From: Paenibacillus amylolyticus
Lineage (GTDB): Bacteria; Bacillota; Bacilli; Paenibacillales; Paenibacillaceae
Reading direction: 5' to 3'
DNA: 64,000 nt
NCBI RefSeq assembly: GCF_001570725.1
Contig: NZ_BCNV01000001.1
Location: 1,612,001-1,676,000 of the forward strand
The notes under the pieces were generated by a model. That model worked only from the letters and a program-made list of their open reading frames with translations. It was not told where the DNA came from and did no database searches. Below are positions 1 through 8,546 of this stretch, in pieces. Numbering within the stretch: position 1 is the stretch's first letter; every line of letters starts with the position of its first letter. A program made the position numbers and the translations under genes.

Positions 1-28
1 GTCTTGGAGGAGGGTGAGATAACGTTCT

Positions 29-1606
29 ATGAAAGACAATTCAAGACAATTGGAATTTATGGAAATAGATCTGAGCGAAGAACTTGAAACAGCAGCTGTT
101 CCGGTTCCTGATCGTTCAACCATTGTGCAGTCTGCACATGATACGATGCAACATCGTGGAGGCATATTGTCCTCGGAGAAACGTTTTGTAGAGGAAGCAA
201 AGCAGTGGGCAGAGATGGTGGTGAATGTATCCCCGTGGGTTCCCTTCATGAGTTACTGGCCAACGTATGGCGTGATGAACGAAGCCCAGCGCAAGTGGTA
301 TTTGTATTGGAGGAAGGAAGTTCGTCAGGGGAGTTACCCGGATACCGATCTGTCCTATCTATTTGTTCATATCTACGAGTTAATTAACGGCATTGGCTGG
401 CAGAATCCTGAAGATGGTTATGATCAATTAAAGCAGCTATGGGTGAACTACCGTGAACGGCTGCCCCAATTAAATATATATATGCAAGAGTGGATGGTCG
501 ATTATGTGCTGGTCCATCAGATGGAGATGTCTTTATCCGAGGTCATGGGTCTTTCGGGCGGATATTTGCCAGCAGAGATGCTGGATATGGAGTTGCAACG
601 TATTTTACAGGAAAAGGTATCGGATATCTCGCTGAATGTGCTGCAAAGGTATTATGATTACGATATTACACTTAGCAAGTTCTACAGAGATGGCGGCAAA
701 GAGGTGATGGAGCAGTACATCCCACGCGTCATGGCCTTGGTTGATTCGTACCTGGAACGTACGCGACAAGTTGGACTACTGTCTGAGTTTCAACCCAACG
801 ATGAACGCACGGTGGAGCGCATCCTGTTTCGCAAAGCAGTCTATGATGATTCGATCTATGGAAGATCGGTATCGTTCAGATATATACCCATAGGTGAGCA
901 GGCTGATTTTGTGCAGATGGTTACGCGGATCTACCGATGTACTGAAAATAAACTTCGTGAACTGCTCGGATTCAGAGGCCGATTGCGAGGACAGACGCTT
1001 GAACCCGAACTTGCGAATTTGATTGAACGTTACTTGGACAAAGCATATGCGACCGAGCAGGCTGAGGCTGTGGAGCAACCGATGATTCGGATTGATACAG
1101 AGAAATTGGCATCATTACAGCAGGAAAGTGAGTACGTGCGATTGGCGCTTACAATTGAGGATGATCACTCATCTGAAGTGAAGGATGAAGAGGATAACAA
1201 CGCAAAAGTTGCAAGTAATTTAGTAGATGCGCTAGAAGCAAGGAATGAGATCACTCCAACTGAAGGTTCCATAGAGTCGGAGCCATGCGCAGTAGAGATT
1301 GCAACAGGAGCGTCAGCAGAATCAATTGCGTTGCTGTGGGACGAGTCTGCTGAGGCTGATCTGGATGAAGAATGGCTGCTTTTTGCCAAGGAACTATCCC
1401 CTCAGCAGGTACAAACGATTCATGTTCTGCTTGGTGATAATCCTGATACGGAGCTGATGCGTCTGGCTGAGCAATATGGAACGATGCCTACGCTTCTGCT
1501 TGATGAACTTAATGATGTGGCTATGGAAACGATCGGTGATCTTCTGATCGATGGTGACCGGATTGTTCCTTATTATATAGAAGTGTTCGAACATGTGAAG
1601 AGGTGA
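29..1606 (+). CDS. TerB-N / TerB-C domain protein, first visible gene of a BrxD-BrxHI-type operon
   Basis: A 525-residue cytoplasmic protein. Residues about 60-125 carry the aromatic-rich TerB-N pattern (W.PY..MN.AQR.WYLYWR..VRQG.Y..TDLSYLFVHIYELIN.IG). The acidic C-terminus (about 440-525) resembles TerB-C, and the middle (about 350-440) is low-complexity and rich in E, A and S. No enzyme motif is visible. TerB-N/TerB-C proteins are known as companions of ATPases and helicases in tellurite-resistance-like and phage-defence-like neighbourhoods; their biochemical role is unknown. The start is the ATG at 29 behind GGAGGAGGGTGAG. Reading frames from the left edge stop at 17 and 22, which is compatible with an upstream gene ending there. 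The next gene begins 6 bp downstream, so this is an operon. The family call is fairly secure; a defence role is inference from neighbours. Confidence 0.75.
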   Translation: MKDNSRQLEFMEIDLSEELETAAVPVPDRSTIVQSAHDTMQHRGGILSSEKRFVEEAKQWAEMVVNVSPWVPFMSYWPTYGVMNEAQRKWYLYWRKEVRQGSYPDTDLSYLFVHIYELINGIGWQNPEDGYDQLKQLWVNYRERLPQLNIYMQEWMVDYVLVHQMEMSLSEVMGLSGGYLPAEMLDMELQRILQEKVSDISLNVLQRYYDYDITLSKFYRDGGKEVMEQYIPRVMALVDSYLERTRQVGLLSEFQPNDERTVERILFRKAVYDDSIYGRSVSFRYIPIGEQADFVQMVTRIYRCTENKLRELLGFRGRLRGQTLEPELANLIERYLDKAYATEQAEAVEQPMIRIDTEKLASLQQESEYVRLALTIEDDHSSEVKDEEDNNAKVASNLVDALEARNEITPTEGSIESEPCAVEIATGASAESIALLWDESAEADLDEEWLLFAKELSPQQVQTIHVLLGDNPDTELMRLAEQYGTMPTLLLDELNDVAMETIGDLLIDGDRIVPYYIEVFEHVKR

Positions 1607-1612
1607 TACGCA

Positions 1613-2956
1613 GTGACAGAACTTAAAATACCGAAGCGGCTAACCACCGCACTTGTTAATTCGTTGACGGCGGGTGTTGTCCCGCGAATTGGATTGGAGC
1701 AGATTGCTGTCGGCCGGAAACCGGAAGTGGAAGCCATCTTACGGGATATGGACAATATTGCCGAGGGAGGGGCAGCGTTTAAACTCATTACCGGCCGTTA
1801 CGGTAGCGGTAAAAGCTTTCTTTTGCAGATGATTCGCAACTATGCGATGGATCGTGATTTCGTTGTGGCAGATGCTGATCTTTCACCAGAGCGACGATTG
1901 GTGGGAACCAAGGGGCAGGGACTTGCGACATATCGCGAACTGATGACTCGTCTGTCTACACGTACACGTCCGGATGGGGGAGCGTTGGAGCCGATTTTGC
2001 AAAAATGGATCGCCGGACTGCAACAATCCACGATGCAGAGTCAGAACCTGCGCCCCGATGATCCCGCTCTGCCGCTTGAGGTAGAAAAACAGATTTATGC
2101 GGTGACGGGGGAGATGCAGAATCTGGTTCACGGCTTTGATTTTGCCAAAGTACTGGCGTCCTACTGGAATGGGTACAAGCTGGCTGATGATGATCGCAAA
2201 CAGGCGGCACTTCGCTGGCTTCGAGGAGAATTTGCAACCAAAACGGAAGCGAAAAAAGAACTGGCTGTTGGGGTCATAATTGACGATGACAACTGGTACG
2301 ACTACTTCAAGTTGTGGTCTGAATTCACAGCGCGCATTGGTTACAAAGGATTGTTGCTGTTTATTGATGAAGCGGTGAATCTGTATAAAATTACAAATAG
2401 CGTTTCCCGTCAAAGCAACTATGAGAAATTGCTGACCATGTTCAATGATACGATGCAGGGCAAGGCGGAGCACCTGGGCATATTTGTGGGCGGTACGCCG
2501 CAATTTGTGGAGGATGAACGACGCGGACTATACAGCTATGAAGCGCTTCGCTCTAGGCTTATTGATGGTCGTTATGCAACCAAAGCGTACGCGAATTATA
2601 CAGGCCCAATCTTGAAACTGGCGATGTTATCGCATGAAGAGATTCTGATTCTGCTCCAGAAGCTACGGCAGATTCATTCCTTACATTTTGGATACAGTGC
2701 AAGTCTGACGGATGAACAATTGGTTGATTTTATGCAAACGGCTGTGAACCGACTGGGTGCTGATGAATTGCTGACCACGCGTGAAGTGGTGCGCGACTTT
2801 ATGGATGTACTGCACACGCTCCACCAGAATCCCGAAGTGACGTATACTCAATTACTTGGTGAGCGGGCTGCTAAACCTCAGGAAACGGGTAAAGGGGCAG
2901 ATGCTTCCGCAAATGCGGATGATCTGGACGATTTTCTGGCGGAGTTTGAATTATGA
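1613..2956 (+). CDS. BrxD-like P-loop ATP-binding protein (DUF2791 type)
   Basis: A 447-residue P-loop NTPase starting with GTG, 6 bp after the TerB-N gene. Walker A is GRYGSGKS at residues 61-68 and the Walker B-like LLLFIDEA is at about 247-254. The length and the N-terminal pattern (PRIGLEQIAVGR, then G..A.K.ITGRYGSGKSF) match the BrxD/DUF2791 family, ATP-binding proteins first defined in type 2 BREX phage-defence clusters. The C-terminus (about 420-447) is acidic and low-complexity. It overlaps the helicase gene by 4 bp (ATGA), indicating translational coupling. BrxD is normally paired with BrxHI, and both are here, but the BREX core genes (pglZ, pglX, brxC) are not. The family call is good; substrate and role are unknown. 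Confidence 0.78.
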   Translation: MTELKIPKRLTTALVNSLTAGVVPRIGLEQIAVGRKPEVEAILRDMDNIAEGGAAFKLITGRYGSGKSFLLQMIRNYAMDRDFVVADADLSPERRLVGTKGQGLATYRELMTRLSTRTRPDGGALEPILQKWIAGLQQSTMQSQNLRPDDPALPLEVEKQIYAVTGEMQNLVHGFDFAKVLASYWNGYKLADDDRKQAALRWLRGEFATKTEAKKELAVGVIIDDDNWYDYFKLWSEFTARIGYKGLLLFIDEAVNLYKITNSVSRQSNYEKLLTMFNDTMQGKAEHLGIFVGGTPQFVEDERRGLYSYEALRSRLIDGRYATKAYANYTGPILKLAMLSHEEILILLQKLRQIHSLHFGYSASLTDEQLVDFMQTAVNRLGADELLTTREVVRDFMDVLHTLHQNPEVTYTQLLGERAAKPQETGKGADASANADDLDDFLAEFEL

Positions 2957-5172
2957 GTGATAATCCGTTCTATCGGCTGGCGCCGTTTGTTCAGGAATTT
3001 ATTTATAAAAAAAGATGGGAATCGCTTCGGCCTGCACAGATTGAGGCCTGCAATATCTGTTTTCATACTCCACATCATATGCTGATTGCGGCAGGTACGG
3101 CCTCTGGTAAAACGGAGGCGGCTTTTTTTCCTGCATTAACCGAGCTATATGAACGGCCTTCTAAATCAGTTGGGATTTTGTATATTGGACCTCTGAAAGC
3201 TCTGATTAATGACCAATTTGAGCGTCTTAAGGATCTGTTATCTGAAGGAAATATTCCGGTTTGGCATTGGCACGGGGACGTACCTCAGGCCGAGAAAACA
3301 AAACTGATGAAGAATCCGTCCGGTGTGCTTCAGATTACGCCAGAATCGCTGGAAGGTCTGCTCATGAATCGACCGAATGCGATTCCGGCGCTGTTTCACG
3401 ATCTGCGTTATATCATCATCGATGAGGTACATGCCTTTATGGGAGCGGATCGGGGGATTCAAGTACTCAGCGAGCTTGCCAGAATCGAGCGTATGGCTGG
3501 CTGTACACCGCGAAGAGTGGGCTTATCCGCTACACTTAGTGACTATGATGCGGCTACATCCTGGCTTGCTGCTGGAACGCAGCAGGGTGTCGATGTGGTC
3601 TCTTCCCCGGGTGGTCGCAAGCTGCGATTGCGAGTGGAACATTTCTCTTTTCCTGATGCACAGGATGAAGAGCAGGCGGAGCAGCTTCATAACGCACGCA
3701 AAGCGTACTACGACTTCATCTATGAGAGCACGCATCGAAAAAAAGCGTTGATCTTCACCAACAGCCGTACCGATGCAGAAGTCACCACTCTTGAGATGCG
3801 GCGGGTCGCGGCTCGCAGGCAAGAGCGTGATGTATTCCATGTGCATCATGGAAGCATCTCGGCCATGCTGAGGGAGGAAACGGAAGCTGCCCTGCGTACT
3901 GGATCGGGGCCAGCAGTTGCTGCCGCAACCGTCACGCTTGAACTGGGAATTGACCTGGGCGAGCTGGAACGTGTGGTTCAGTTGGGTGCACCGTATAGTG
4001 CGTCTAGCTTTGTACAGCGTCTGGGACGTTCGGGGAGACGAGAGGACATGGCATCGGAGATGCTTTTTGTATGTCCGGAGGAAGAGGATGAGGAAGCACA
4101 ATTGCCGGCACGCATGCCGTGGACGTTGATGCGTGCGATTGCTGTTATTGAACTCTATGTAAAAACAAAATGGGTCGAGCCGCTTGAAGCCCGCAAAATG
4201 CCCATAGGTGTGCTCTACCATCAGACGATGAGCATGTTGAAAAGCATGGGGGAGGCGGAGCCGAGAGATCTTGCAGAAGCTATCCTTTCGCTGGCTCCAT
4301 TTTCGTTGATTAGACCTGATCAATATCAGGTATTCCTGAATTACCTCATTGAGACGGATCATCTGCAATGGACAGAGGAGCGAACGTTGATCATTGGTCT
4401 GACTGGTGAGAAAATCGTGAATAATTATCGCTTCTACGCAGTGTTTAAGGACGATGAGGAACATAAGGTGCTGAACGGCTCCGAAGAGATTGGATCGATT
4501 ACAACCGTACCCCCTCCTGGCTATTGCTTCTCGCTCGCAGGCAAACTGTGGAAAGTGGAAGAGGTCGATCACAAACACAAGGCTGTGTATGTGAAGTCCG
4601 CGAAAGGTAAAGTAGATACGTTATGGCTTGGCGCGGGAGGAGATATTCATACGTCGGTGGTACAAAAAATGCGTGAAGTGTTGTCTGACTCGACCATCTA
4701 TCCCTACCTGTCACCACAAGCCGTCAATCGACTTGAACGGGCACGCCGCTTAGCTCGTGAAAGTGGACTGTTGAAGCAGGTCGTGATTCCGGCAGGGGGA
4801 GATTCAATGTACGTTCTTCCTTGGGTGGGAAGTAAATCGTTCCGTACATTGGAGCGTTTGATGAAGCATAATCTATCCAAGAAACTTGCCTTGCGTTCGG
4901 TAGTGCCCATGGAGCCATATTATTTTGTGGTGTCAGGCAAGGTAGATGAACGAACATTGTTAGCCGAGATTATGAGTGAGTGTCGAACGGCTGAAGACGC
5001 ATCTGCGTTACTGGCTGAAGATGAAGCACCTTATCTGGGCAAGTATGATGAATTTGTCGCACCACCTTTGATTCGTGAGGCTTTTGCGGTGGATGGACTG
5101 GATCTGGATGGATTGAAGGAAGGTTTACAGCAAACATTAGAGTGGGATTCCTCGAGTAGCAAACGAACATGA
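2953..5172 (+). CDS. BrxHI-like DEAD/DEAH-box superfamily 2 helicase
   Basis: A 739-residue SF2 helicase. Visible motifs are the Q-like segment RPAQIEA (about 26-32), motif I AGTASGKTE (47-55), motif II DEVH, motif III SAT, motif V TLELGIDLG and motif VI QRLGRSGRR. The order and the Lhr-like spacing indicate an ATP-dependent helicase of the BrxHI/Lhr group. The C-terminal 300 residues are an accessory region. The ATG at 2953 overlaps the stop of the BrxD-like gene. No good terminator follows; an independent promoter for the next gene begins at 5209. Paired with the BrxD-like ATPase it probably forms an ATPase-helicase module acting on nucleic acid. An Lhr-like repair helicase is the alternative by sequence alone, but the gene pairing favours BrxHI. 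Confidence 0.78.
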   Translation: MSDNPFYRLAPFVQEFIYKKRWESLRPAQIEACNICFHTPHHMLIAAGTASGKTEAAFFPALTELYERPSKSVGILYIGPLKALINDQFERLKDLLSEGNIPVWHWHGDVPQAEKTKLMKNPSGVLQITPESLEGLLMNRPNAIPALFHDLRYIIIDEVHAFMGADRGIQVLSELARIERMAGCTPRRVGLSATLSDYDAATSWLAAGTQQGVDVVSSPGGRKLRLRVEHFSFPDAQDEEQAEQLHNARKAYYDFIYESTHRKKALIFTNSRTDAEVTTLEMRRVAARRQERDVFHVHHGSISAMLREETEAALRTGSGPAVAAATVTLELGIDLGELERVVQLGAPYSASSFVQRLGRSGRREDMASEMLFVCPEEEDEEAQLPARMPWTLMRAIAVIELYVKTKWVEPLEARKMPIGVLYHQTMSMLKSMGEAEPRDLAEAILSLAPFSLIRPDQYQVFLNYLIETDHLQWTEERTLIIGLTGEKIVNNYRFYAVFKDDEEHKVLNGSEEIGSITTVPPPGYCFSLAGKLWKVEEVDHKHKAVYVKSAKGKVDTLWLGAGGDIHTSVVQKMREVLSDSTIYPYLSPQAVNRLERARRLARESGLLKQVVIPAGGDSMYVLPWVGSKSFRTLERLMKHNLSKKLALRSVVPMEPYYFVVSGKVDERTLLAEIMSECRTAEDASALLAEDEAPYLGKYDEFVAPPLIREAFAVDGLDLDGLKEGLQQTLEWDSSSSKRT

Positions 5173-5208
5173 CGTTTTTACGTAATAAAATTTTTATACG
5201 GAATAGGG

Positions 5209-5237
5209 TTGACACCATCTCACCTCCCATGTAATAT
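5209..5237 (+). promoter_or_regulatory. Sigma-A promoter of the riboswitch-EamA transcript
   Basis: TTGACA (5209-5214), a 17-bp spacer ending in TG, and TAATAT (5232-5237). Transcription should start near 5244, about 40 bases before the riboswitch aptamer. Confidence 0.75.
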
Positions 5238-5283
5238 ATGAAAAGTCGTCACACACGAATTACATCAAATTGCATATATCATT

Positions 5284-5357
5284 TCGTATAACCTCGCAGG
5301 CCGAAAGTGTACACAGGGCGAGGGTCTCTACGGGAAGCCTATACTTCCTAACTACGA
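5284..5357 (+). promoter_or_regulatory. Purine (guanine-class) riboswitch-like aptamer with unusual loops
   Basis: A three-way junction: P1 TCGTA/TACGA (5284-5288/5353-5357), P2 CCTCGC/GCGAGG (5292-5297/5318-5323) and P3 GGAAG/CTTCC (5333-5337/5344-5348). The joining segments match the purine riboswitch core: J1/2 TAA, J2/3 GTCTCTACG and J3/1 AAC. By alignment to the xpt aptamer, U22, U47, U51 and C74 correspond to 5289, 5325, 5329 and 5352, so the pocket looks guanine-type. The L2 and L3 loops lack the canonical kissing-loop sequences: P2 carries about 20 nt and P3 a 6-nt loop. The P1 3' strand is also part of the following terminator, so ligand binding should prevent termination (an ON switch, as for pbuE). 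Confidence 0.7.
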
Positions 5358-5401
5358 TGCCAAGGAACCGATTTATTCCTTGCTCGTAGTTAGGATTTTT
5401 T
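5347..5401 (+). terminator. Riboswitch expression-platform terminator
   Basis: A long hairpin with outer arms CCTAACTACGA (5347-5357) and TCGTAGTTAGG (5384-5394) and inner arms CAAGGAA (5361-5367) and TTCCTTG (5376-5382), then six T (5396-5401). Its 5' arm contains the whole 3' strand of aptamer P1, so the two structures exclude each other. Confidence 0.85.
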
Positions 5402-5482
5402 GCATTTAGATGGTGTCTGTGACCTTGGCATGAACCAAACATGCGGACGTACTTTTTTGATCATCAGGAGGTTTATTCACAA

Positions 5483-6436
5483 ATGAAATATTATCTGTCC
5501 GTTCTCGCAGGAGCGATGAGCTATGGCATATTATCCACGATTGTGGTTCTGGCGTACGGCGAAGGATACAAACTTGGAGAGGTTGTGGGAACACAGCTGA
5601 TTACGGGTTTTCTCTTATCCTGGATGCTGGCGCTCTACACACGGTTTAGAACCAAACGCAAGTCACAGGCAGACGGCAAAGCATCAGGAGCCGTGGCACA
5701 GGTATTCAAGCGGTTGACGTGGAAACAACGTCTGCTATTGATGGCTGCTGGAACACCAACGGTAATTACAGGGCTCGTGTATTATCAGTCTTTACGTTAT
5801 ATCCCGGCATCACTTGCCATTATCCTGTTATTCCAGTTCACATGGATTAGTGTATTGATTCAGGCGATAAGCAAACGTCAACGTCCTGACAAAGTCACGT
5901 TCCTGACCTTGATCATTTTGTTCGGCGGAACTTTGCTGGCAGCCGGTTTCCTGGAACAGGGACTGGGTGAGTTCAACGGTCTGGGTATTGCACTTGGACT
6001 AATGGCAGCCGTAAGTTATTCCCTGTTTGTATTGTTCAGCGGCAAAGCAGTTCCTTCAGCGCATCCAGCTTTCCGTAGTGCGTGGATGGTTACAGGCGGA
6101 TTGATCCTGCTGTGCATTTTGTTCCCACCGACATTCCTCTTTAACGGATTGATCTGGAGTCAGTTGCTTGTATTTGGATTGCTGCTCGGATTCTTCGGTG
6201 CTTTCATTCCACCTGTATTGTTCGCTATCGGCGTTCCACATATTGGTGGTGACATGGCCGGAATCCTGGGTGCTGTAGAGCTTCCAATTGCAGTTCTGTT
6301 ATCCTCTATCGTGCTCCATGAGCATGTCAGTGGATTGCAATGGTTTGGGGTTATCATTGTGCTCATTGGTGTAGCCCTGCCAGAGTTGTATAAATTACGT
6401 ATGAGACGAAGTCGAAGCACACCGATATATTCCTGA
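5483..6436 (+). CDS. EamA/DMT-family membrane transporter
   Basis: A 317-residue integral membrane protein with about ten hydrophobic helices in two homologous halves, as in EamA (drug/metabolite transporter) exporters. The second half contains the glycine/proline-rich pattern typical of the repeat (IPPVLFAIGVPHIGGDMAGILGAVELPIAVLLS). The start is ATG 5483 behind AGGAGG (5466-5471); an in-frame ATG at 5441 lacks a good ribosome binding site. The gene sits alone behind the purine-riboswitch-like leader (5284-5401), which suggests expression when a purine-type ligand is abundant and hence an export role, but the substrate cannot be read from the sequence. A bidirectional terminator follows at 6482. 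Confidence 0.82.
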   Translation: MKYYLSVLAGAMSYGILSTIVVLAYGEGYKLGEVVGTQLITGFLLSWMLALYTRFRTKRKSQADGKASGAVAQVFKRLTWKQRLLLMAAGTPTVITGLVYYQSLRYIPASLAIILLFQFTWISVLIQAISKRQRPDKVTFLTLIILFGGTLLAAGFLEQGLGEFNGLGIALGLMAAVSYSLFVLFSGKAVPSAHPAFRSAWMVTGGLILLCILFPPTFLFNGLIWSQLLVFGLLLGFFGAFIPPVLFAIGVPHIGGDMAGILGAVELPIAVLLSSIVLHEHVSGLQWFGVIIVLIGVALPELYKLRMRRSRSTPIYS

Positions 6437-6481
6437 GTTATACCAAAAGGAATATGGGGAAGCCTGAACGGGAATAACCGT

Positions 6482-6510
6482 AAAAAAGCCTGAGAAATCA
6501 GGCTTTTTTT
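6482..6510. terminator. Rho-independent terminator after the EamA gene
   Basis: AAAGCCTGA - gaaa - TCAGGCTTT followed by a T run, with an A run on the 5' side, so it could act in both directions. Confidence 0.85.
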
Positions 6511-6523
6511 AATGAAATATTCT

Positions 6524-6753
6524 AGATAAATTGAACTAAACATTTACACGAAACGGAGAGGACAGAAATAACCTGAAGAAGCGAAGCTAAAAGCTTTCTG
6601 AAAGAAAGCTGCATCGGAAGCATATACTGCGCCTTTATTCCCGGATTTTACCCCTTGAAAATGGAAATCAAAAAATCTGGGGATAACAGCGATCGGAAGG
6701 TTGTTCTGTCATCGGAGTGTCCAGTGTAAATATTCTTTAGTTCAATTTATATT
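6524..6753 (+). repeat. Interspersed palindromic repeat, copy R1 (long form)
   Basis: About 230 bp with terminal inverted repeats (ATAAATTGAACTAAA at 6526-6540 and TTTAGTTCAATTTATAT at 6736-6752). Inner paired segments are ATTTACAC/GTGTAAAT and GACAGAA/TTCTGTC. The central hairpin arms CCGGATTT and AAATCTGG lead into the conserved core GGGGATAACAGCGATCGGA. It has no coding capacity. It is related to the copies at 29758, 31107, 39304, 41065 and 46394, and carries an extra segment of about 35-40 bp compared with the short copies. Confidence 0.85.
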
Positions 6754-6869
6754 GCTCAACACAATAGCCCAGAGGGGTCATTTTCATTGTCCTGCGAATC
6801 AGGTATGCTTAAAGAATACATCCGTCTGTGGATTAATTATTGATGGGACATCGAATGAGGAGTGTTTAT

Positions 6870-7295
6870 ATGAAAAGCTGGTTTGGAAAAACATGGCCTT
6901 GGTTGACGCTGGGTCTGACCGTTGTTGTACTGCTTGGATCATTTTTGGTTTATTTTATGGGCAAAGACGTATCCCCGGGATCGGGAAGTGCGGTAACAGC
7001 ACAAGCCGAGACTCCGGAGGATTTGAAGGGATATGAAGTCATTGATGTGGACGTAAGCAACGATGGTTTTGGACCAGACGTTATCGAGGTGAAGGCTGGC
7101 GTACCGACCAAAATCAATTTTATTCTGACCCGGTCGGTGACACATGTCAAATCAGTCGGATCACAAAAGCTTGGCATGGATCTATATATGAAAAAGGGAC
7201 CCAATTATTATACGGTCGACAAGGATCTGCCCAAGGGAGAGTACGAGATTCACTGCGGCATGTATATGATATATGCAACGATTAAGGTCGTATAA
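6870..7295 (+). CDS. Membrane-anchored cupredoxin-like protein
   Basis: A 141-residue protein with one N-terminal membrane helix (about residues 9-31, signal anchor) and an exported domain with the cupredoxin-like pattern: DV.V...GF.PDVIEVKAGVPTKI.F, then VTHVKS and the metal-ligand-like HCGMYM near the C-terminus. Members bind copper or act as periplasmic/cell-surface electron-transfer or EfeO-type accessory domains. The start is the ATG at 6870 behind GAGGAG; earlier ATGs at 6840-6855 lack a ribosome binding site. It is monocistronic, with repeat R1 upstream and a terminator downstream. Metal binding is inferred from the His, Cys and Met residues. Confidence 0.72.
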   Translation: MKSWFGKTWPWLTLGLTVVVLLGSFLVYFMGKDVSPGSGSAVTAQAETPEDLKGYEVIDVDVSNDGFGPDVIEVKAGVPTKINFILTRSVTHVKSVGSQKLGMDLYMKKGPNYYTVDKDLPKGEYEIHCGMYMIYATIKVV

Positions 7296-7299
7296 GCAG

Positions 7300-7341
7300 A
7301 AGGAGCATAGTTTCGGGTCACCGAGCTTTGCTCCTTTTTTT
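7300..7341 (+). terminator. Terminator after the cupredoxin gene
   Basis: AGGAGCA (7301-7307) pairs with TGCTCCT (7329-7335), followed by a T run. Confidence 0.75.
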
Positions 7342-7391
7342 GGTGCGTGATATCATGGAAAAGTGGGTAAAATCGATCAGGAGGTGGCGAA

Positions 7392-8414
7392 ATGAAAGCG
7401 CTATTTATTGGAGGGACAGGCACCATCAGTACGGCCATTACGGAGATGCTTGCACAGCAAGGCTGTGAGCTTTATTTGATTAATCGGGGTAATCGTAATA
7501 ACGATTTGCCTGCAGAAGTCAACGTACTTCAAGCGGATATTAATGACGAAGCACGTGTAGCGGAACTGATTGCTGATCTGGAATTCGATGTTGTGGCAGA
7601 TTTTATCGCTTTTGTACCGTCTCAATTGGAGAGAGATTACCGTTTATTTAAGGATAAAACGAAGCAGTTTATTTTTATAAGTTCAGCATCAGCGTATCAG
7701 ACTCCCCTGGCTGATTACCGGATCACGGAAGGGACGCCATTATCGAATCCATACTGGGAGTATTCGCGCAACAAGATTGCGTGTGAAGACTATCTGATGA
7801 AACAATATCGTGAGCAAGGATTCCCAGTGACCATCGTGCGTCCAAGCCATACGTATGGGAACCAATCCGTACCTCTCGGTGTTCATGGTGCACAAGGCAG
7901 CTGGCAGGTTCTTAAGCGCATACGTGAAGGTAAACCTGTTATCATCCATGGAGACGGCACATCACTGTGGACCATTACGCACAATACTGATTTTGCCAAA
8001 GGGTTTATTGGGCTTATGGGAAATATCCATGCCATTGGTGAATCGGTACATATCACCTCAGATGAATCCGTCACGTGGAATCAAATTCATGAGATTATTG
8101 CCAGCGTGATGGGCGTTAAGCTTCATGCGGTACATGTACCCTCCGAGTTCTTGGCAGCATGCAGTGACCAGGATCTGCGCGGCGGTTTGCTAGGGGACAA
8201 AGCCAATACCGTTGTGTTCGATAACAGTAAACTGAAACGGCTTGTTCCGGAATTTGTAGCAACGACAAGAGCTGATCAGGGCATTCGAAGTACGATTGAG
8301 CACATTCTGGCGCATCCTGAATTACAGACCGAAGATCCGGAATTTGATGTATGGTGTGACAAGGTTATAGGCGCATTGGATGAGGCGTTATTGAAGATCA
8401 GAGATGAGAAGTAA
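7392..8414 (+). CDS. NAD-dependent epimerase/dehydratase (extended SDR)
   Basis: A 340-residue Rossmann-fold protein. The N-terminal dinucleotide motif is GGTGTIS (residues 7-13, GxxGxxS). The catalytic Tyr-Lys pair is in the segment YSRNK (about residues 120-125, YxxxK), after the strand IFISSASAYQ. The substrate region contains VRPSHTYG. The family covers nucleotide-sugar epimerases, dehydratases and reductases; the short form with an atypical GGTG.IS start often has an unknown substrate. The ATG at 7392 follows AGGAGGTGGCG. It stands alone between two terminators, so the context gives no substrate. Confidence 0.78.
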   Translation: MKALFIGGTGTISTAITEMLAQQGCELYLINRGNRNNDLPAEVNVLQADINDEARVAELIADLEFDVVADFIAFVPSQLERDYRLFKDKTKQFIFISSASAYQTPLADYRITEGTPLSNPYWEYSRNKIACEDYLMKQYREQGFPVTIVRPSHTYGNQSVPLGVHGAQGSWQVLKRIREGKPVIIHGDGTSLWTITHNTDFAKGFIGLMGNIHAIGESVHITSDESVTWNQIHEIIASVMGVKLHAVHVPSEFLAACSDQDLRGGLLGDKANTVVFDNSKLKRLVPEFVATTRADQGIRSTIEHILAHPELQTEDPEFDVWCDKVIGALDEALLKIRDEK

Positions 8415-8438
8415 GAAGAAAGGCGTTCATCATCAACT

Positions 8439-8468
8439 GTTTACATTCATGAGCTGAATCGTTATAAT
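8439..8468 (+). promoter_or_regulatory. Promoter of the SLH surface-protein gene
   Basis: TTTACA (8439-8444), an 18-bp spacer and TATAAT (8463-8468). The start point should be near 8475, only about 20 bases before the terminator-like hairpin. Confidence 0.6.
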
Positions 8469-8492
8469 CAAGAAAAAAATGACACTTGTTAG

Positions 8493-8546
8493 GGGAGGCA
8501 CCCCAACTTAGGACATCGTTCCTTTGTTGGGGTGCCTCCCTTTTTT
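8493..8546 (+). terminator. Strong terminator hairpin in the leader of the SLH gene
   Basis: A perfect 15-bp stem (GGGAGGCACCCCAAC at 8493-8507, GTTGGGGTGCCTCCC at 8526-8540) followed by six T. It lies between the promoter at 8439 and the TTG start at 8572, so it should either attenuate the gene or end a very short RNA. No RAT, T-box or aptamer is visible in the short leader. Confidence 0.8.

Noticed and set aside
3523..4578. 351-codon antisense frame within the BrxHI-like helicase gene
   Set aside because: It shadows a gene with clear helicase motifs and has no recognisable protein features or ribosome binding site.
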